Below are positions 1 through 7,079 of a DNA stretch of 12,185 nucleotides, piece after piece. The notes beneath the pieces were generated by a model. That model ran no database searches and was not told where the DNA came from. It was given only the letters and a program-made list of their open reading frames with translations. This stretch comes from Chloroflexota bacterium (GTDB taxonomy: Bacteria; Chloroflexota; Limnocylindria; QHBO01). Each line of letters opens with the position of its first letter. Position 1 is the stretch's first letter. The translations under genes and the position numbers were made by a program. Location: contig VBJP01000066.1 in assembly GCA_005880165.1 (NCBI GenBank), forward strand, positions 1-12,185, in the 5' to 3' direction.

Positions 1-684
1 GGCCCGGTCTACTCCAAGGATCCCTGGCTGATCCCCCAGATCTGGAACGGCGGGATCGGAATCCCGGGCGCGATCATGGGCGGCGCGCTCGGCATCTGGT
101 GGTACACCCGGCGGAACGCCATGCCCTTCGCTCGATGGCTGGACATCTTTGCGCCGGCCCTGCTCCTGGGCCAGGCCATTGGTCGCCTCGGAAACTTCGT
201 GAACCAGGAGCTGTACGGTCCACCCACCACGCTGCCTTGGGGCATTCCGATCGATGCGGCCCACCGTGCCGGCACGCCCTGGGACCCGATCGCCTATCCG
301 GTGGCGGTGACGCGCTTCATTCCGCTCTTCGCGTACGAGGCGATTCTCAACCTGATCGGGATGGCTCTCCTGCTGTATGTCGCGCGACGCTACGCCAGGC
401 GCCTGTACGACGGCGACGTGGCTCTCCTCTACATCGTCTGGTACGGCTGGGTGCGGTCGGCGCTCGAGACGCTGCGCGTCGGCAACTGGTACATCGGCCC
501 ATTGCCGACGGCGACCTGGCTCGGCCTGGCGGGAGTCCTCGCAGCTGCAGGTTTCCTGATCCTGCGCCATGCGCGCGGCTGGGGGACGCCCGGGGCCTGG
601 ATGCGTCGAGCCCCGCCGGCCGGCACCGACGGCGGTGGCGCAGCACCGGCGCCACCACCGAGGTCGGAGCCGTCTCCTGGCTGA
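1..684 (+). CDS. lgt: Prolipoprotein diacylglyceryl transferase (Lgt), 5'-truncated by the window edge
   Basis: Lgt is a membrane enzyme that moves diacylglycerol from phosphatidylglycerol to the lipobox cysteine of prolipoproteins, the first step of lipoprotein maturation. The reading frame is open from base 1 and ends at TGA 682-684, giving 227 visible residues; the N-terminus lies outside the window. The family signature GRLGNFVNQELYG is at visible residues 61-73, preceded by a WNGGIGIPGA segment, with hydrophobic stretches before and after it. Where E. coli Lgt has the essential His of its GGxSFHGG segment, this protein appears to have Pro (GIPGA); as I recall, actinobacterial Lgt also lacks that His. 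The C-terminus after the last helix is a short Ala/Pro/Gly-rich tail, probably cytosolic and disordered. The next gene starts within or at the end of this one, so the two are probably cotranscribed. Identification is firm. Confidence 0.95.
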   Translation, partial: GPVYSKDPWLIPQIWNGGIGIPGAIMGGALGIWWYTRRNAMPFARWLDIFAPALLLGQAIGRLGNFVNQELYGPPTTLPWGIPIDAAHRAGTPWDPIAYPVAVTRFIPLFAYEAILNLIGMALLLYVARRYARRLYDGDVALLYIVWYGWVRSALETLRVGNWYIGPLPTATWLGLAGVLAAAGFLILRHARGWGTPGAWMRRAPPAGTDGGGAAPAPPPRSEPSPG

Positions 685-1744
685 GCCGGAGATCCTCACA
701 GACATCACCGCCGCGATCGGCGACACACCGCTCGTCGCCCTGGACCGACTGGCTGACGGCGTGCCTGGACGAGTGGTGGCCAAGCTCGAGGCAATGAACC
801 CGGGCGGTTCGGTGAAGGACCGCATTGGGTTGCCGATGATCGAGGCCGCCGAGCGCGCCGGCCTGCTCAAGCCCGGAGGCACGATCGTGGAGCCAACCAG
901 CGGGAACACCGGCGTCGGGCTGGCGATGGCTGCCGCGACGCGCGGCTATCGCTGCATCTTCGTCATGGCCGACAAGCAGTCGGAGGAGAAGCGGGCGCTG
1001 CTGCGCGCCTACGGCGCCGAGGTGGTCATGTGCCCGACCGATGTCGACCCCGACGACGAGCGCAGCTACTACCGGGTCAGCGATCGCCTGGCGAGGGACA
1101 TCCCGGGTGCGTGGAAGCCGGACCAGTACACCAATCCGGCCAACCCCGAAGCTCACTACCGGAACACGGGGCCGGAGATCTGGGATGCCACCCAGGGCCG
1201 CGTCACGCACTTCGTGGCGGGGATCGGAACCGGAGGGACGATCTCGGGAGCCGGCCGATACCTCAAGGAGCGCAGGCCCGACCTGGTGGTGGTGGGGGCC
1301 GACACGGAAGGGAGTGTCTTCTCGGGTGACACGCCGCGCCCCTACTTGACCGAGGGGGTGGGCGAGGACTTCTGGCCGGTTACCTACGATCGTGAGATCT
1401 GCGACAGCATCGTGCGCGTCTCGGACCGCGACGCATTCCTCACAGCGCGGCAGGCGACGCGCAGCGAGGGCATCCTGATGGGCGAATCCTGCGGAACCGC
1501 CCTGTGGGCAGCGCTGCAGAGCGCCCGCCAGGAGGCCGATGCGCAGGCGGTCTTCGTGGTGCTGCTGCCGGACTCTGGTCGCAACTACCTCGGCAAGCTG
1601 TACGACGACGAGTGGATGCGCCAGGTTGGGGTGCTCCACGCGGATGAACGGGCGGCAGACTTCGACTGGCGCGCGACCAAAATGGGCGCGGTGGTGCGGC
1701 ACGACTTCAGGCCGCTGCGTCCGCCTGAGCGGAAGCGCTTTTGA
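635..1744 (+). CDS. Cystathionine beta-synthase / cysteine synthase family PLP enzyme
   Basis: A fold-type II PLP enzyme that condenses serine (or O-acetylserine) with homocysteine or sulfide. Visible motifs are AIGDTPLV near the N-terminus, NPGGSVKDR with the Schiff-base Lys at 815-817, TSGNTG (896-913) for the cofactor/substrate loop, and the glycine-rich GIGTGGTISG phosphate-binding loop. The C-terminal part (NPANPEAHY, DTEGSVF, LPDSGRNYLGK) resembles the catalytic core of cystathionine beta-synthase more than CysK; there are no regulatory CBS domains. The start is uncertain. Homology begins near 689 and the frame upstream of it encodes Arg/His/Pro-rich sequence typical of a shadow frame. 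GTG 635 is the nearest conventional start (369 aa). CTG 677 (355 aa) has a CGGAG ribosome site at 665-669 with 7-nt spacing and would overlap the lgt stop by 8 bp. A cystathionine gamma-lyase/synthase lies one gene downstream, supporting a role in (reverse) transsulfuration. The exact substrate cannot be fixed from sequence. Confidence 0.9.
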   Translation: MAQHRRHHRGRSRLLAEPEILTDITAAIGDTPLVALDRLADGVPGRVVAKLEAMNPGGSVKDRIGLPMIEAAERAGLLKPGGTIVEPTSGNTGVGLAMAAATRGYRCIFVMADKQSEEKRALLRAYGAEVVMCPTDVDPDDERSYYRVSDRLARDIPGAWKPDQYTNPANPEAHYRNTGPEIWDATQGRVTHFVAGIGTGGTISGAGRYLKERRPDLVVVGADTEGSVFSGDTPRPYLTEGVGEDFWPVTYDREICDSIVRVSDRDAFLTARQATRSEGILMGESCGTALWAALQSARQEADAQAVFVVLLPDSGRNYLGKLYDDEWMRQVGVLHADERAADFDWRATKMGAVVRHDFRPLRPPERKRF

Positions 1745-1770
1745 GCTTCGCGACCGGTGCGGAGTATCGT
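1741..1770 (+). promoter_or_regulatory. Possible promoter for the methylmalonate-semialdehyde dehydrogenase gene
   Basis: TTGAGC (1741-1746) and TATCGT (1765-1770) are separated by 18 bp, each matching the sigma-70 consensus at about four of six positions. The -35 would overlap the stop codon of the preceding gene. Transcription would begin near 1777, leaving a leader of about 30 nt that holds the GAGGA ribosome site. Such matches occur by chance, and readthrough from upstream is equally possible. Confidence 0.25.
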
Positions 1771-1806
1771 TGTGGGCGGCTGACGTTTGACAGCGAGGAC
1801 TGACTC

Positions 1807-3342
1807 ATGACCCAGGTCGCAGAGCCCACGACGGCGACCTCGACCCCTACCGCGCGCGTGCAGCACTGGATCGGCGGGAAGCGAGTGGCCGGCGCCTCCG
1901 GTCGCAGCGGGCCGGTCTACAACCCGGCCACCGGCGACCTCGCGCGTGAAGTCGACTTCGCGTCGGTTGATGAGGTGAACGACGCCGTCCAGGCGGCGAA
2001 GACCGCCTTCCCGGGGTGGCGCGCCACGAGCATCTCCAAGCGGACCGAGATCCTGTTCCGGATGCGCAACCTGGTCGACCAGCACCGGGCCGAGGTCGCC
2101 GCCTACCTGACCGCCGAGCACGGCAAGGTGCCCGCCGACGCGCTCGGAGAGGTGGCCCGCGGCCTCGAGAACCTGGAGTTCGCGACGGGCATCCCGCACC
2201 TGCTCAAGGGCGGCTTCTCCGAGCAGGTCTCCACCGGCGTCGACGTCTACCAGATCCGCCAACCGCTCGGCGTGGTGGCCGGCATCACGCCCTTCAACTT
2301 CCCCGCCATGGTGCCGATGTGGATGTTCGCCAACGCCATCGCCTGCGGGAACTGCTTCGTCCTCAAGCCATCGGAGAAGGACCCGTCGGCATCGGTTTAC
2401 ATGGCTGAACTGTGGAGAGAAGCCGGGCTGCCTGACGGCGTCTTCAATGTGGTGCACGGCGACAAGGTCGCCGTTGACGCCATCCTGGGCCACCCGGACA
2501 TCGCGGCGGTCAGCTTCGTTGGCTCGACCCCGGTTGCCCGCTACATCTACGAGCACGCCACCGCCGCGGGCAAGCGCTGCCAGGCCCTGGGCGGGGCGAA
2601 GAACCACATGGTGGTGCTGCCGGACGCCGATATCGGCATGGCCGCCGATGCTGCCGTGTCGGCCGCCTACGGCTCGGCCGGCGAGCGGTGCATGGCCATC
2701 AGCGTGGTTGTGGCCGTTGGCGATGTCGCCGATCCGCTGGTCGAGGCGATCAAATCGCGCCTGCCAAAGGTCAAGGTTGGGCCGGGCAGCGACCCGAGTG
2801 CTGAGATGGGACCGCTCATCACCCGCGAGCACCGCGACAAGGTGGCCTCCTACCTGGTGAGCGGACCGGAGCAGGGAGCCGAGCTCGTCGTGGATGGCCG
2901 GGAGCACCCGCTCTACCAGGAGGGCAAGGGCTTCTTCCTTGGGGTCTCGCTGCTCGACCGGGTCACGCCTGACATGGAGTGCTACCGCAACGAGGTCTTC
3001 GGCCCGGTGCTCGAAGTCGTGCGCGTGCCCGACTATCCCGAAGCGGTCCAGCTGGTGAACGACAACCCGTACGGCAATGGGGTGGCGATCTTCACCCGCG
3101 ACGGCGGAGCCGCGCGCCAGTTCCAGTTCGACGTCAACGTCGGCATGGTCGGCGTCAACGTACCGATCCCGGTGCCGGTCGCCTACTACAGCTTCGGCGG
3201 CTGGAAGTCCTCCCTCTTCGGCGACCTGCACATGTACGGGCCGGAGGGGATCCAGTTCTACACCCGCGGCAAGGTCGTCACCGCCCGCTGGCCGGACCCG
3301 GGCACGAGCAAGGTCGACCTCGGCTTCCCGCGCACCCACTGA
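1807..3342 (+). CDS. mmsA: CoA-acylating methylmalonate-semialdehyde dehydrogenase
   Basis: Oxidises methylmalonate semialdehyde (and malonate semialdehyde) with NAD and CoA to propionyl-CoA or acetyl-CoA, the distal step of valine, pyrimidine and inositol breakdown; cytosolic. The 511 residues are close to the usual family length. The ALDH fold is marked by TPFNFP (161-166), the FVGSTPVA dinucleotide-binding turn (237-244), the catalytic Cys295 in GERCMA, and NEVFGP (395-400). The LGGAKNH segment (261-267) and the C-terminal VNVPIPVPVAYYSFGGWK block are diagnostic of MmsA/IolA rather than hydrolytic ALDHs. The Glu that acts as general base in hydrolytic ALDHs is replaced (Leu261 by my alignment), as expected for a CoA-dependent member. 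ATG 1807 is preceded by GAGGA at 1795-1799 with 7-nt spacing, the best Shine-Dalgarno in the window. It lies 62 bp after the cystathionine beta-synthase gene. The upstream degradation pathway genes are not nearby. Identification is firm. Confidence 0.95.
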   Translation: MTQVAEPTTATSTPTARVQHWIGGKRVAGASGRSGPVYNPATGDLAREVDFASVDEVNDAVQAAKTAFPGWRATSISKRTEILFRMRNLVDQHRAEVAAYLTAEHGKVPADALGEVARGLENLEFATGIPHLLKGGFSEQVSTGVDVYQIRQPLGVVAGITPFNFPAMVPMWMFANAIACGNCFVLKPSEKDPSASVYMAELWREAGLPDGVFNVVHGDKVAVDAILGHPDIAAVSFVGSTPVARYIYEHATAAGKRCQALGGAKNHMVVLPDADIGMAADAAVSAAYGSAGERCMAISVVVAVGDVADPLVEAIKSRLPKVKVGPGSDPSAEMGPLITREHRDKVASYLVSGPEQGAELVVDGREHPLYQEGKGFFLGVSLLDRVTPDMECYRNEVFGPVLEVVRVPDYPEAVQLVNDNPYGNGVAIFTRDGGAARQFQFDVNVGMVGVNVPIPVPVAYYSFGGWKSSLFGDLHMYGPEGIQFYTRGKVVTARWPDPGTSKVDLGFPRTH

Positions 3343-3464
3343 CGTTCGGGCGTCTAGGCCTCTGTGAGGCCATTGCGCATGCTGCTGCATGAGCGCCGCA
3401 CCGCCCGGATCCGCGCTCGGTGATCAACATGGTTGCTCGGATGCCGCCCGAATGCAGTCGCCGG

Positions 3465-3474
3465 CGCACGTGCG
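3465..3474. repeat. Perfect 10-bp palindrome, possible operator
   Basis: CGCACGTGCG is its own reverse complement and is centred about 94 bp upstream of the cystathionine lyase/synthase start. A dyad of this size can be a dimeric regulator site, but in GC-rich DNA short palindromes are common and no second copy was noticed in the window. Confidence 0.25.
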
Positions 3475-3549
3475 GCACCATCGGTAATTTTTCGCTGCGA
3501 CGCGGGACATGTAGCGTCCGAGGTGCCGGAGCCCGCCGCCGTCGGTCGG

Positions 3550-3555
3550 CATAAT
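3550..3555 (+). promoter_or_regulatory. -10-like hexamer for a putative leaderless start
   Basis: CATAAT matches TATAAT at five of six positions and ends 8 nt before the ATG at 3564, so transcription would begin at or next to the start codon. GAGGG (3556-3560) is only 3 nt from the ATG, too close for a normal Shine-Dalgarno. No -35 match is visible at the expected distance. Confidence 0.4.
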
Positions 3556-3563
3556 GAGGGCCC

Positions 3564-4763
3564 ATGGCCGATTCCCCTGCTCGCTCGCCAGCGTCTACCC
3601 GCGGAGACCGCTTCGAGACGCGAACCGTGCACGCCGGCGCCCAACCGAACGCTGCGACGGGGGCGGTCATTCCGGCCATCGAGATGAGCACCACCTTTAA
3701 GCAGGACGCCGTGGGCGAGCTGCGCGACGGGTACGACTACGCCCGGACCGACAACCCGACCCGTCGCGCCCTCGAGGCAGCCATCGCCGACTTGGAGACT
3801 GGCCAGCACGGCATCGCCTACGCGTCGGGCATGGCTGCCACCCAGAACGTGCTCTACCTGCTTGATCCCGGCGACGCCATCCTCCTAAGCGACGACGTCT
3901 ACGGTGGGACCTGGCGCCTTGCTGACCGCGTCTGGCGACGCTACGGCATCGAGCCAATCCCGGTCGACCTGAGCGACCTGGACGCCGTCGCCCGGGCGCT
4001 GGCCGACAACGAGACCGTCCGGATGGTGTGGGTCGAGACGCCCACCAATCCCCTCCTCAAGATCGTCGACATCAGCTCGGTGGTCCGGCTGGCAGCCGGC
4101 AGGGGGGCCCTGACCGTCGTCGACAACACGTTTGCCACGCCGTTCCTGCAGCGACCGCTCGAGCTGGGCGCGGACATCGTCCTCCACTCGGCGACGAAGT
4201 ACCTCGGGGGCCACTCGGACGTGGTCGGCGGCCTGCTGGTTACCCCACGCGACGACCTGGCCGAACGGCTGCGCTTCCACCAGAATGCCGCCGGCGCCGT
4301 CCCCAGCCCGTTCGACTGCTGGCTCGTGCTGCGCGGGTTGCGAACCCTGGCGCTGCGCATGGAGCGCGCCTCTGCCAGCGCGGCGCTGCTGGCACCCTGG
4401 TTGGGTGGCCGAGCGGAAGTCGATCGTGTCCGATATCCGGGCCTGCCGGAGCATCCGCAGCGCGACCTGGTACGGCGACAGATGCGCCTGCCCGGAGCGA
4501 TGGTCAGCTTCGAGGTCGCCGAGGCGGCAGGCGGCGCTGTCCGTGCCCGCGCCATCGCGGGCTGCACGCGCCTCTTCACGCTCGCCGAATCGCTCGGCGC
4601 GGTGGAATCGCTGATCGAGGTGCCGGCCGGCATGACCCACCAGTCGGTGGCCGCGACGCCGCTGGCGGTGCCGGCGGCGCTCATCCGGCTCTCCGTCGGG
4701 ATCGAGAGCGTCGACGACCTGGTGGCGGACCTCGACGCGGCGTTCGCGGCGACGGCAACGTGA
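3564..4763 (+). CDS. Cystathionine gamma-lyase / gamma-synthase (trans-sulfuration PLP enzyme)
   Basis: Member of the Cys/Met-metabolism PLP family (fold type I). It either cleaves cystathionine to cysteine, 2-oxobutyrate and ammonia (lyase) or makes cystathionine from an activated homoserine (synthase). The 399 residues match the usual length. Visible sites are Y59 and R61 in YARTDNPT (phosphate contact to the neighbouring subunit), Y113 in DVYGGT stacking on PLP, WVETPTNP (156-163), D187 in VVDNTFATP, and the Schiff-base K212 in SATKYLGGHSD. The C-terminal SLGAVESLIE and PAGMTH motifs are also typical. Sequence alone does not separate lyase from synthase; the nearby cystathionine beta-synthase-type gene favours lyase. 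Its stop overlaps the GTG of the next gene by 4 bp, so it probably heads a three-gene operon. The start has a -10-like hexamer directly upstream and no well-placed Shine-Dalgarno. Confidence 0.93.
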   Translation: MADSPARSPASTRGDRFETRTVHAGAQPNAATGAVIPAIEMSTTFKQDAVGELRDGYDYARTDNPTRRALEAAIADLETGQHGIAYASGMAATQNVLYLLDPGDAILLSDDVYGGTWRLADRVWRRYGIEPIPVDLSDLDAVARALADNETVRMVWVETPTNPLLKIVDISSVVRLAAGRGALTVVDNTFATPFLQRPLELGADIVLHSATKYLGGHSDVVGGLLVTPRDDLAERLRFHQNAAGAVPSPFDCWLVLRGLRTLALRMERASASAALLAPWLGGRAEVDRVRYPGLPEHPQRDLVRRQMRLPGAMVSFEVAEAAGGAVRARAIAGCTRLFTLAESLGAVESLIEVPAGMTHQSVAATPLAVPAALIRLSVGIESVDDLVADLDAAFAATAT

Positions 4764-5692
4764 TCGGCAGTGCTCCGTTCGCCGACCCGCTCAGCGGTCG
4801 ACTGACGATCGGCTTCAAGACCACGCCCATTGGCGTCACCTGGGAGACCCTCGACGAGGTTTGGCAGGCCGCGGGAGAGCTCGAGGTCTTCACCGCGGGC
4901 TGGATGGCGGACCACCTCTCGGATGCGACTCGCGAGCGCCGCGGCCAGTCCTGGGAGGCCTTCACGCTGATGGCCGCCCTCGCCCATCGTGTCTCCGGTA
5001 AGTGGCTTGGGCACGCCGTGCTGGCGAACACGTTCCGCCATCCCGCGCTGCTCGCCAAGGCAGCGACAGTGATGGACCAGGTGACCGATGGCCACTTCAT
5101 CGTCGGCCTCGGCGCGGGCTGGCACGAAGGCGAGCACGATGCCTTTGGCATCCCGCTTCCACAGATCCGCGAGCGGATCGACCGGCTCGAGTCAGCCGTG
5201 GGCGTGCTGCGTGCGCTCTTCTCCGAGGCGGCCCGTCACGAGCCGGGCGTCACGCTCGAGGATCGCTTCTATCCACTGCGGGGCGCGACCAACGATCCGC
5301 CGCCCAGCTCGACCCATGGCCCACCGATCTGGCTGGGCGCGCAGAAGCCGCGGGGGATGGCCCTGGCGGCCCGCTCGGCCAGCGGTTGGCTGATGCCCGG
5401 GAATCGGGCCGGCGAGATTGGGTACCTCGTCGAGAAGCGCGATGCCATGCTCCGCGCGCTCGAATCGACTGGACGGAATCCGGCCGGCTTCACCTTCGGT
5501 GCGCAGGTCAGCTGCGGCGGAACGGCAGCCGACCGAGGAACTGCGTTGCAGGAGGCTCGCGCGTTCGTCGACGCGGGTGCGCAGCACGTGATCCTGGGAA
5601 TGGCGCCAGCGCTCGGCAGCGACGTCCTCCGCGCCATCGCGCGCGAGGTGGCCGAGCCGCTCGCCGAGGTGTCGCTCAGGATTCCAGCGTGA
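4760..5692 (+). CDS. LLM-class (luciferase-like) flavin-dependent oxidoreductase, probably F420-type
   Basis: A 310-residue protein of the bacterial luciferase-like TIM-barrel family, which uses FMN or F420 for oxidoreductions or monooxygenations. Diagnostic segments are VLANTFRHPALLAKAATVMD (87-106), a beta-strand/helix pair followed by the GHFIVGLGAGWHEGEHDAFG motif (111-130), PPIWLGAQKP (188-197), and SGWLMPG (208-214). The family covers F420-dependent dehydrogenases and also sulfur-related monooxygenases, and the substrate cannot be deduced. The start is GTG 4760, inside the stop codon of the preceding gene (GTGA overlap). The frame is open for hundreds of bases further upstream, but that part is a shadow of the preceding gene. 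The 3' end overlaps the next GTG in the same way. Tight coupling to a transsulfuration enzyme hints at a sulfur-compound or redox substrate, which is inference only. Confidence 0.88.
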   Translation: MIGSAPFADPLSGRLTIGFKTTPIGVTWETLDEVWQAAGELEVFTAGWMADHLSDATRERRGQSWEAFTLMAALAHRVSGKWLGHAVLANTFRHPALLAKAATVMDQVTDGHFIVGLGAGWHEGEHDAFGIPLPQIRERIDRLESAVGVLRALFSEAARHEPGVTLEDRFYPLRGATNDPPPSSTHGPPIWLGAQKPRGMALAARSASGWLMPGNRAGEIGYLVEKRDAMLRALESTGRNPAGFTFGAQVSCGGTAADRGTALQEARAFVDAGAQHVILGMAPALGSDVLRAIAREVAEPLAEVSLRIPA

Positions 5693-6237
5693 GCCACGGA
5701 TTGGACGGCAGCCGTCGCCCCGATCCGTTCACGGAACCGGCGGCGGATGGCCCCACGGAGCTGGTGCCGAACGAGAAAGGCGACCTCGTGGAGCGTCTCT
5801 CTGCCGGCACCGCCACGATCCTGCTGGTCTGGCTCATCGGGATCGGGGCCGGCACCGCGCTGCTGGGAGTCTGGCTGCTTGTCTATCTGCTGAGCGGCGC
5901 GCGCCTGGGGATTGCAGCCCTGTTTGGCGGCCCAGGCCTCTACACCGCGCTGACCGGCGCCTCGGGCCCTTGTGTCCTTTGGCTGGCGGGCCGCGCCCAG
6001 GGCCACGGCTTGGGCTGGTTCCTGCTCACCGCGGTCAAGATCGGCCTGGTCATGCTGGCCATCCTGTTCGCCTTCGTCGCGGTGTCCATGCTGGTCTTCG
6101 GATTCGCACCCGGCCCCGGCGCCCCCATCGCGGCGGCGACCGCCCTGGTCCTGACGCTGGCGGCCACCCTCATCTGGGGCGTCGCGACCTGGCTGGCGGA
6201 TCGCTACATCTCCCGCGCTCGGCTGCGCACGGGATGA
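5689..6237 (+). CDS. Hypothetical integral membrane protein with four predicted helices
   Basis: I do not recognise a family. The 182-residue product starts at GTG 5689, overlapping the stop of the luciferase-like gene (GTGA), so it is very likely translated by coupling. Residues 1-40 are polar (rich in Pro, Asp, Glu, Arg) with no signal peptide. Four hydrophobic stretches follow at about 41-69, 73-101, 108-140 and 145-170, then a short basic tail ending in RYISRARLRTG, probably cytosolic by the positive-inside rule. The only Cys is near residue 95, and no catalytic motif, repeat or transporter signature is visible. Being third in a row with two consecutive 4-bp overlaps suggests a function linked to the oxidoreductase. 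The gene ends 4 bp from the stop of the convergent metallo-hydrolase gene. The gene call is well supported by hydrophobicity and position. Confidence 0.75.
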   Translation: MSHGLDGSRRPDPFTEPAADGPTELVPNEKGDLVERLSAGTATILLVWLIGIGAGTALLGVWLLVYLLSGARLGIAALFGGPGLYTALTGASGPCVLWLAGRAQGHGLGWFLLTAVKIGLVMLAILFAFVAVSMLVFGFAPGPGAPIAAATALVLTLAATLIWGVATWLADRYISRARLRTG

Positions 6238-6241
6238 GCGG

Positions 6242-7021
6242 TCAGATCTCGTAGCTCTTGAGCGTCTCGGCGATCTCGATCTGCCCGTCGTAGGCGGTTC
6301 GCGCCTCCTCCAACGCCCATTTCCCGTCATCCGGCAGGGGGATGTGGGTGAGCACCAGCTTGCGGGCTGCGGCGCCCTGTGCCACCTCGGCAGCCTCCGC
6401 AGGCATCAGGTGCCCGCGGCTCTGGGGCGCCGGATCGTCCTCCTTCAGGGAGCGAAGGGCGGCCTCGCACAGGAAGAGATCGGCGTGATCGGCCAAGCGG
6501 GGCAGGGCTGGGCATGGCCCGGCATCGGCGGAGAAGGCGAAGATCTTGTTCGGATCCTCACCGGAGCCGCGAGCCTGGACCCGGAATCCCCAGGTGCGCA
6601 CGTAGTGCTGGGTCTCGTCGGGCTCGAAGCGGAGATCCCCGATCTCGATCGGCCGTTTGCCGTCATGCTCGTCGAAGATAAAGCTCTTGTCGAAGAAGTT
6701 GACATAGCCTGCGCCGAGGGCCAGCTCCGAGATCTGCGCCATGGAGCCGGGCGGCACGATCACCAGCAATCGCTTCTTGGCCACGTCGATCCACGGGTAG
6801 CTGTAGCGCAGCGTCACCAGGTCCAGGCAATGGTCGGTGTGCATGTGGCTGATGACGACCGCGTCCAGCTCATCCGGCGTGTTGCGGCGGAGCAGCTGGG
6901 CCACCGTTCCGGGGCCGGCGTCGAGCATGACCCGTGACCGGCCGCCTTCGACGATGTACCCCGCGCAGGCCTCACCCGGGTTGGGACGAGCCGGGCTTCG
7001 CCCGAGCACGGTCAGTCGCAT
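6242..7021 (-). CDS. Metallo-beta-lactamase-fold hydrolase (RNase Z-like family)
   Basis: A 259-residue metallo-hydrolase of the RNase Z/phosphodiesterase branch of the MBL superfamily. The metal site is complete: H59, H61, D63 and H64 in SHMHTDH, then H139, D166 (FSADAG) and H226 (LTHIPL), with an extra conserved-looking H204 (RGHLMPAEAAEVA). These ligands imply a two-metal (Zn) hydrolase, probably acting on a phosphodiester. There is no long exosite arm of the kind tRNA-processing RNase Z uses to clamp tRNA, so tRNA 3' maturation is possible but not the first guess. The start ATG at 7021 begins 58 bp after the acetyltransferase gene on the same strand. CATAACT at 7036-7030 lies just before it, so it may have its own leaderless promoter. 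It ends 4 bp from the convergent membrane protein gene. The fold is certain; the substrate is unknown. Confidence 0.88.
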   Translation of the reverse strand: MRLTVLGRSPARPNPGEACAGYIVEGGRSRVMLDAGPGTVAQLLRRNTPDELDAVVISHMHTDHCLDLVTLRYSYPWIDVAKKRLLVIVPPGSMAQISELALGAGYVNFFDKSFIFDEHDGKRPIEIGDLRFEPDETQHYVRTWGFRVQARGSGEDPNKIFAFSADAGPCPALPRLADHADLFLCEAALRSLKEDDPAPQSRGHLMPAEAAEVAQGAAARKLVLTHIPLPDDGKWALEEARTAYDGQIEIAETLKSYEI

Positions 7022-7030
7022 GTCCGCGTA

Positions 7031-7036
7031 GTTATG
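7031..7036 (-). promoter_or_regulatory. -10-like hexamer before the metallo-hydrolase gene
   Basis: On the minus strand CATAAC (7036 to 7031) matches the -10 consensus at four positions and lies 9 nt from ATG 7021. The intervening TACGCGGAC has no good Shine-Dalgarno. This is the weakest member of the leaderless-start set seen in this window. Confidence 0.25.
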
Positions 7037-7079
7037 CCGGATTCCCGCTCGAAGCGCATGTCATTTCCGCGACGCAACG

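Larger units (their letters stand above)
3343..3563 (+). other. Intergenic region between mmsA and the cystathionine lyase/synthase gene
   Basis: This 221-bp spacer contains no credible coding sequence. It holds a perfect 6-bp inverted repeat GGCCTC/GAGGCC (3357-3362 and 3366-3371), a perfect 10-bp palindrome CGCACGTGCG (3465-3474), a T5 run at 3488-3492 and a -10-like CATAAT (3550-3555). The first hairpin has no U-tract and the T-run is about 14 nt past the palindrome, so no intrinsic terminator is convincing. I looked for SAM-riboswitch (S-box type) features, since a sulfur amino acid gene follows, and saw none. Confidence 0.5.

Noticed and set aside
3357..3371. GGCCTC/GAGGCC hairpin as the terminator of mmsA
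   Set aside because: The stem is only 6 bp with a 3-nt loop and no T-run follows, so intrinsic termination is not supported.
1585..3390. Long minus-strand open frame of about 600 codons opposite mmsA
   Set aside because: Its product is Arg/Asp/His-rich without any recognisable domain, and the plus strand encodes an unmistakable MmsA. It is a high-GC mirror frame.
3343..3563. SAM or other sulfur-related riboswitch before the cystathionine lyase/synthase gene
   Set aside because: No S-box core, kink-turn or pseudoknot signature could be found, and the -10-like box 8 nt before the ATG leaves no room for a leader RNA.
4028..4759. Open frame upstream of and continuous with the luciferase-like gene, suggesting a larger or fused protein
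   Set aside because: The upstream part is Arg/Gly/Pro-rich shadow sequence inside the cystathionine lyase/synthase gene. Homology and the GTGA overlap place the start at 4760.
6238..6241. Shared bidirectional terminator between the convergent membrane protein and metallo-hydrolase genes
   Set aside because: The stops are 4 bp apart and no inverted repeat with T-tracts is visible around them.
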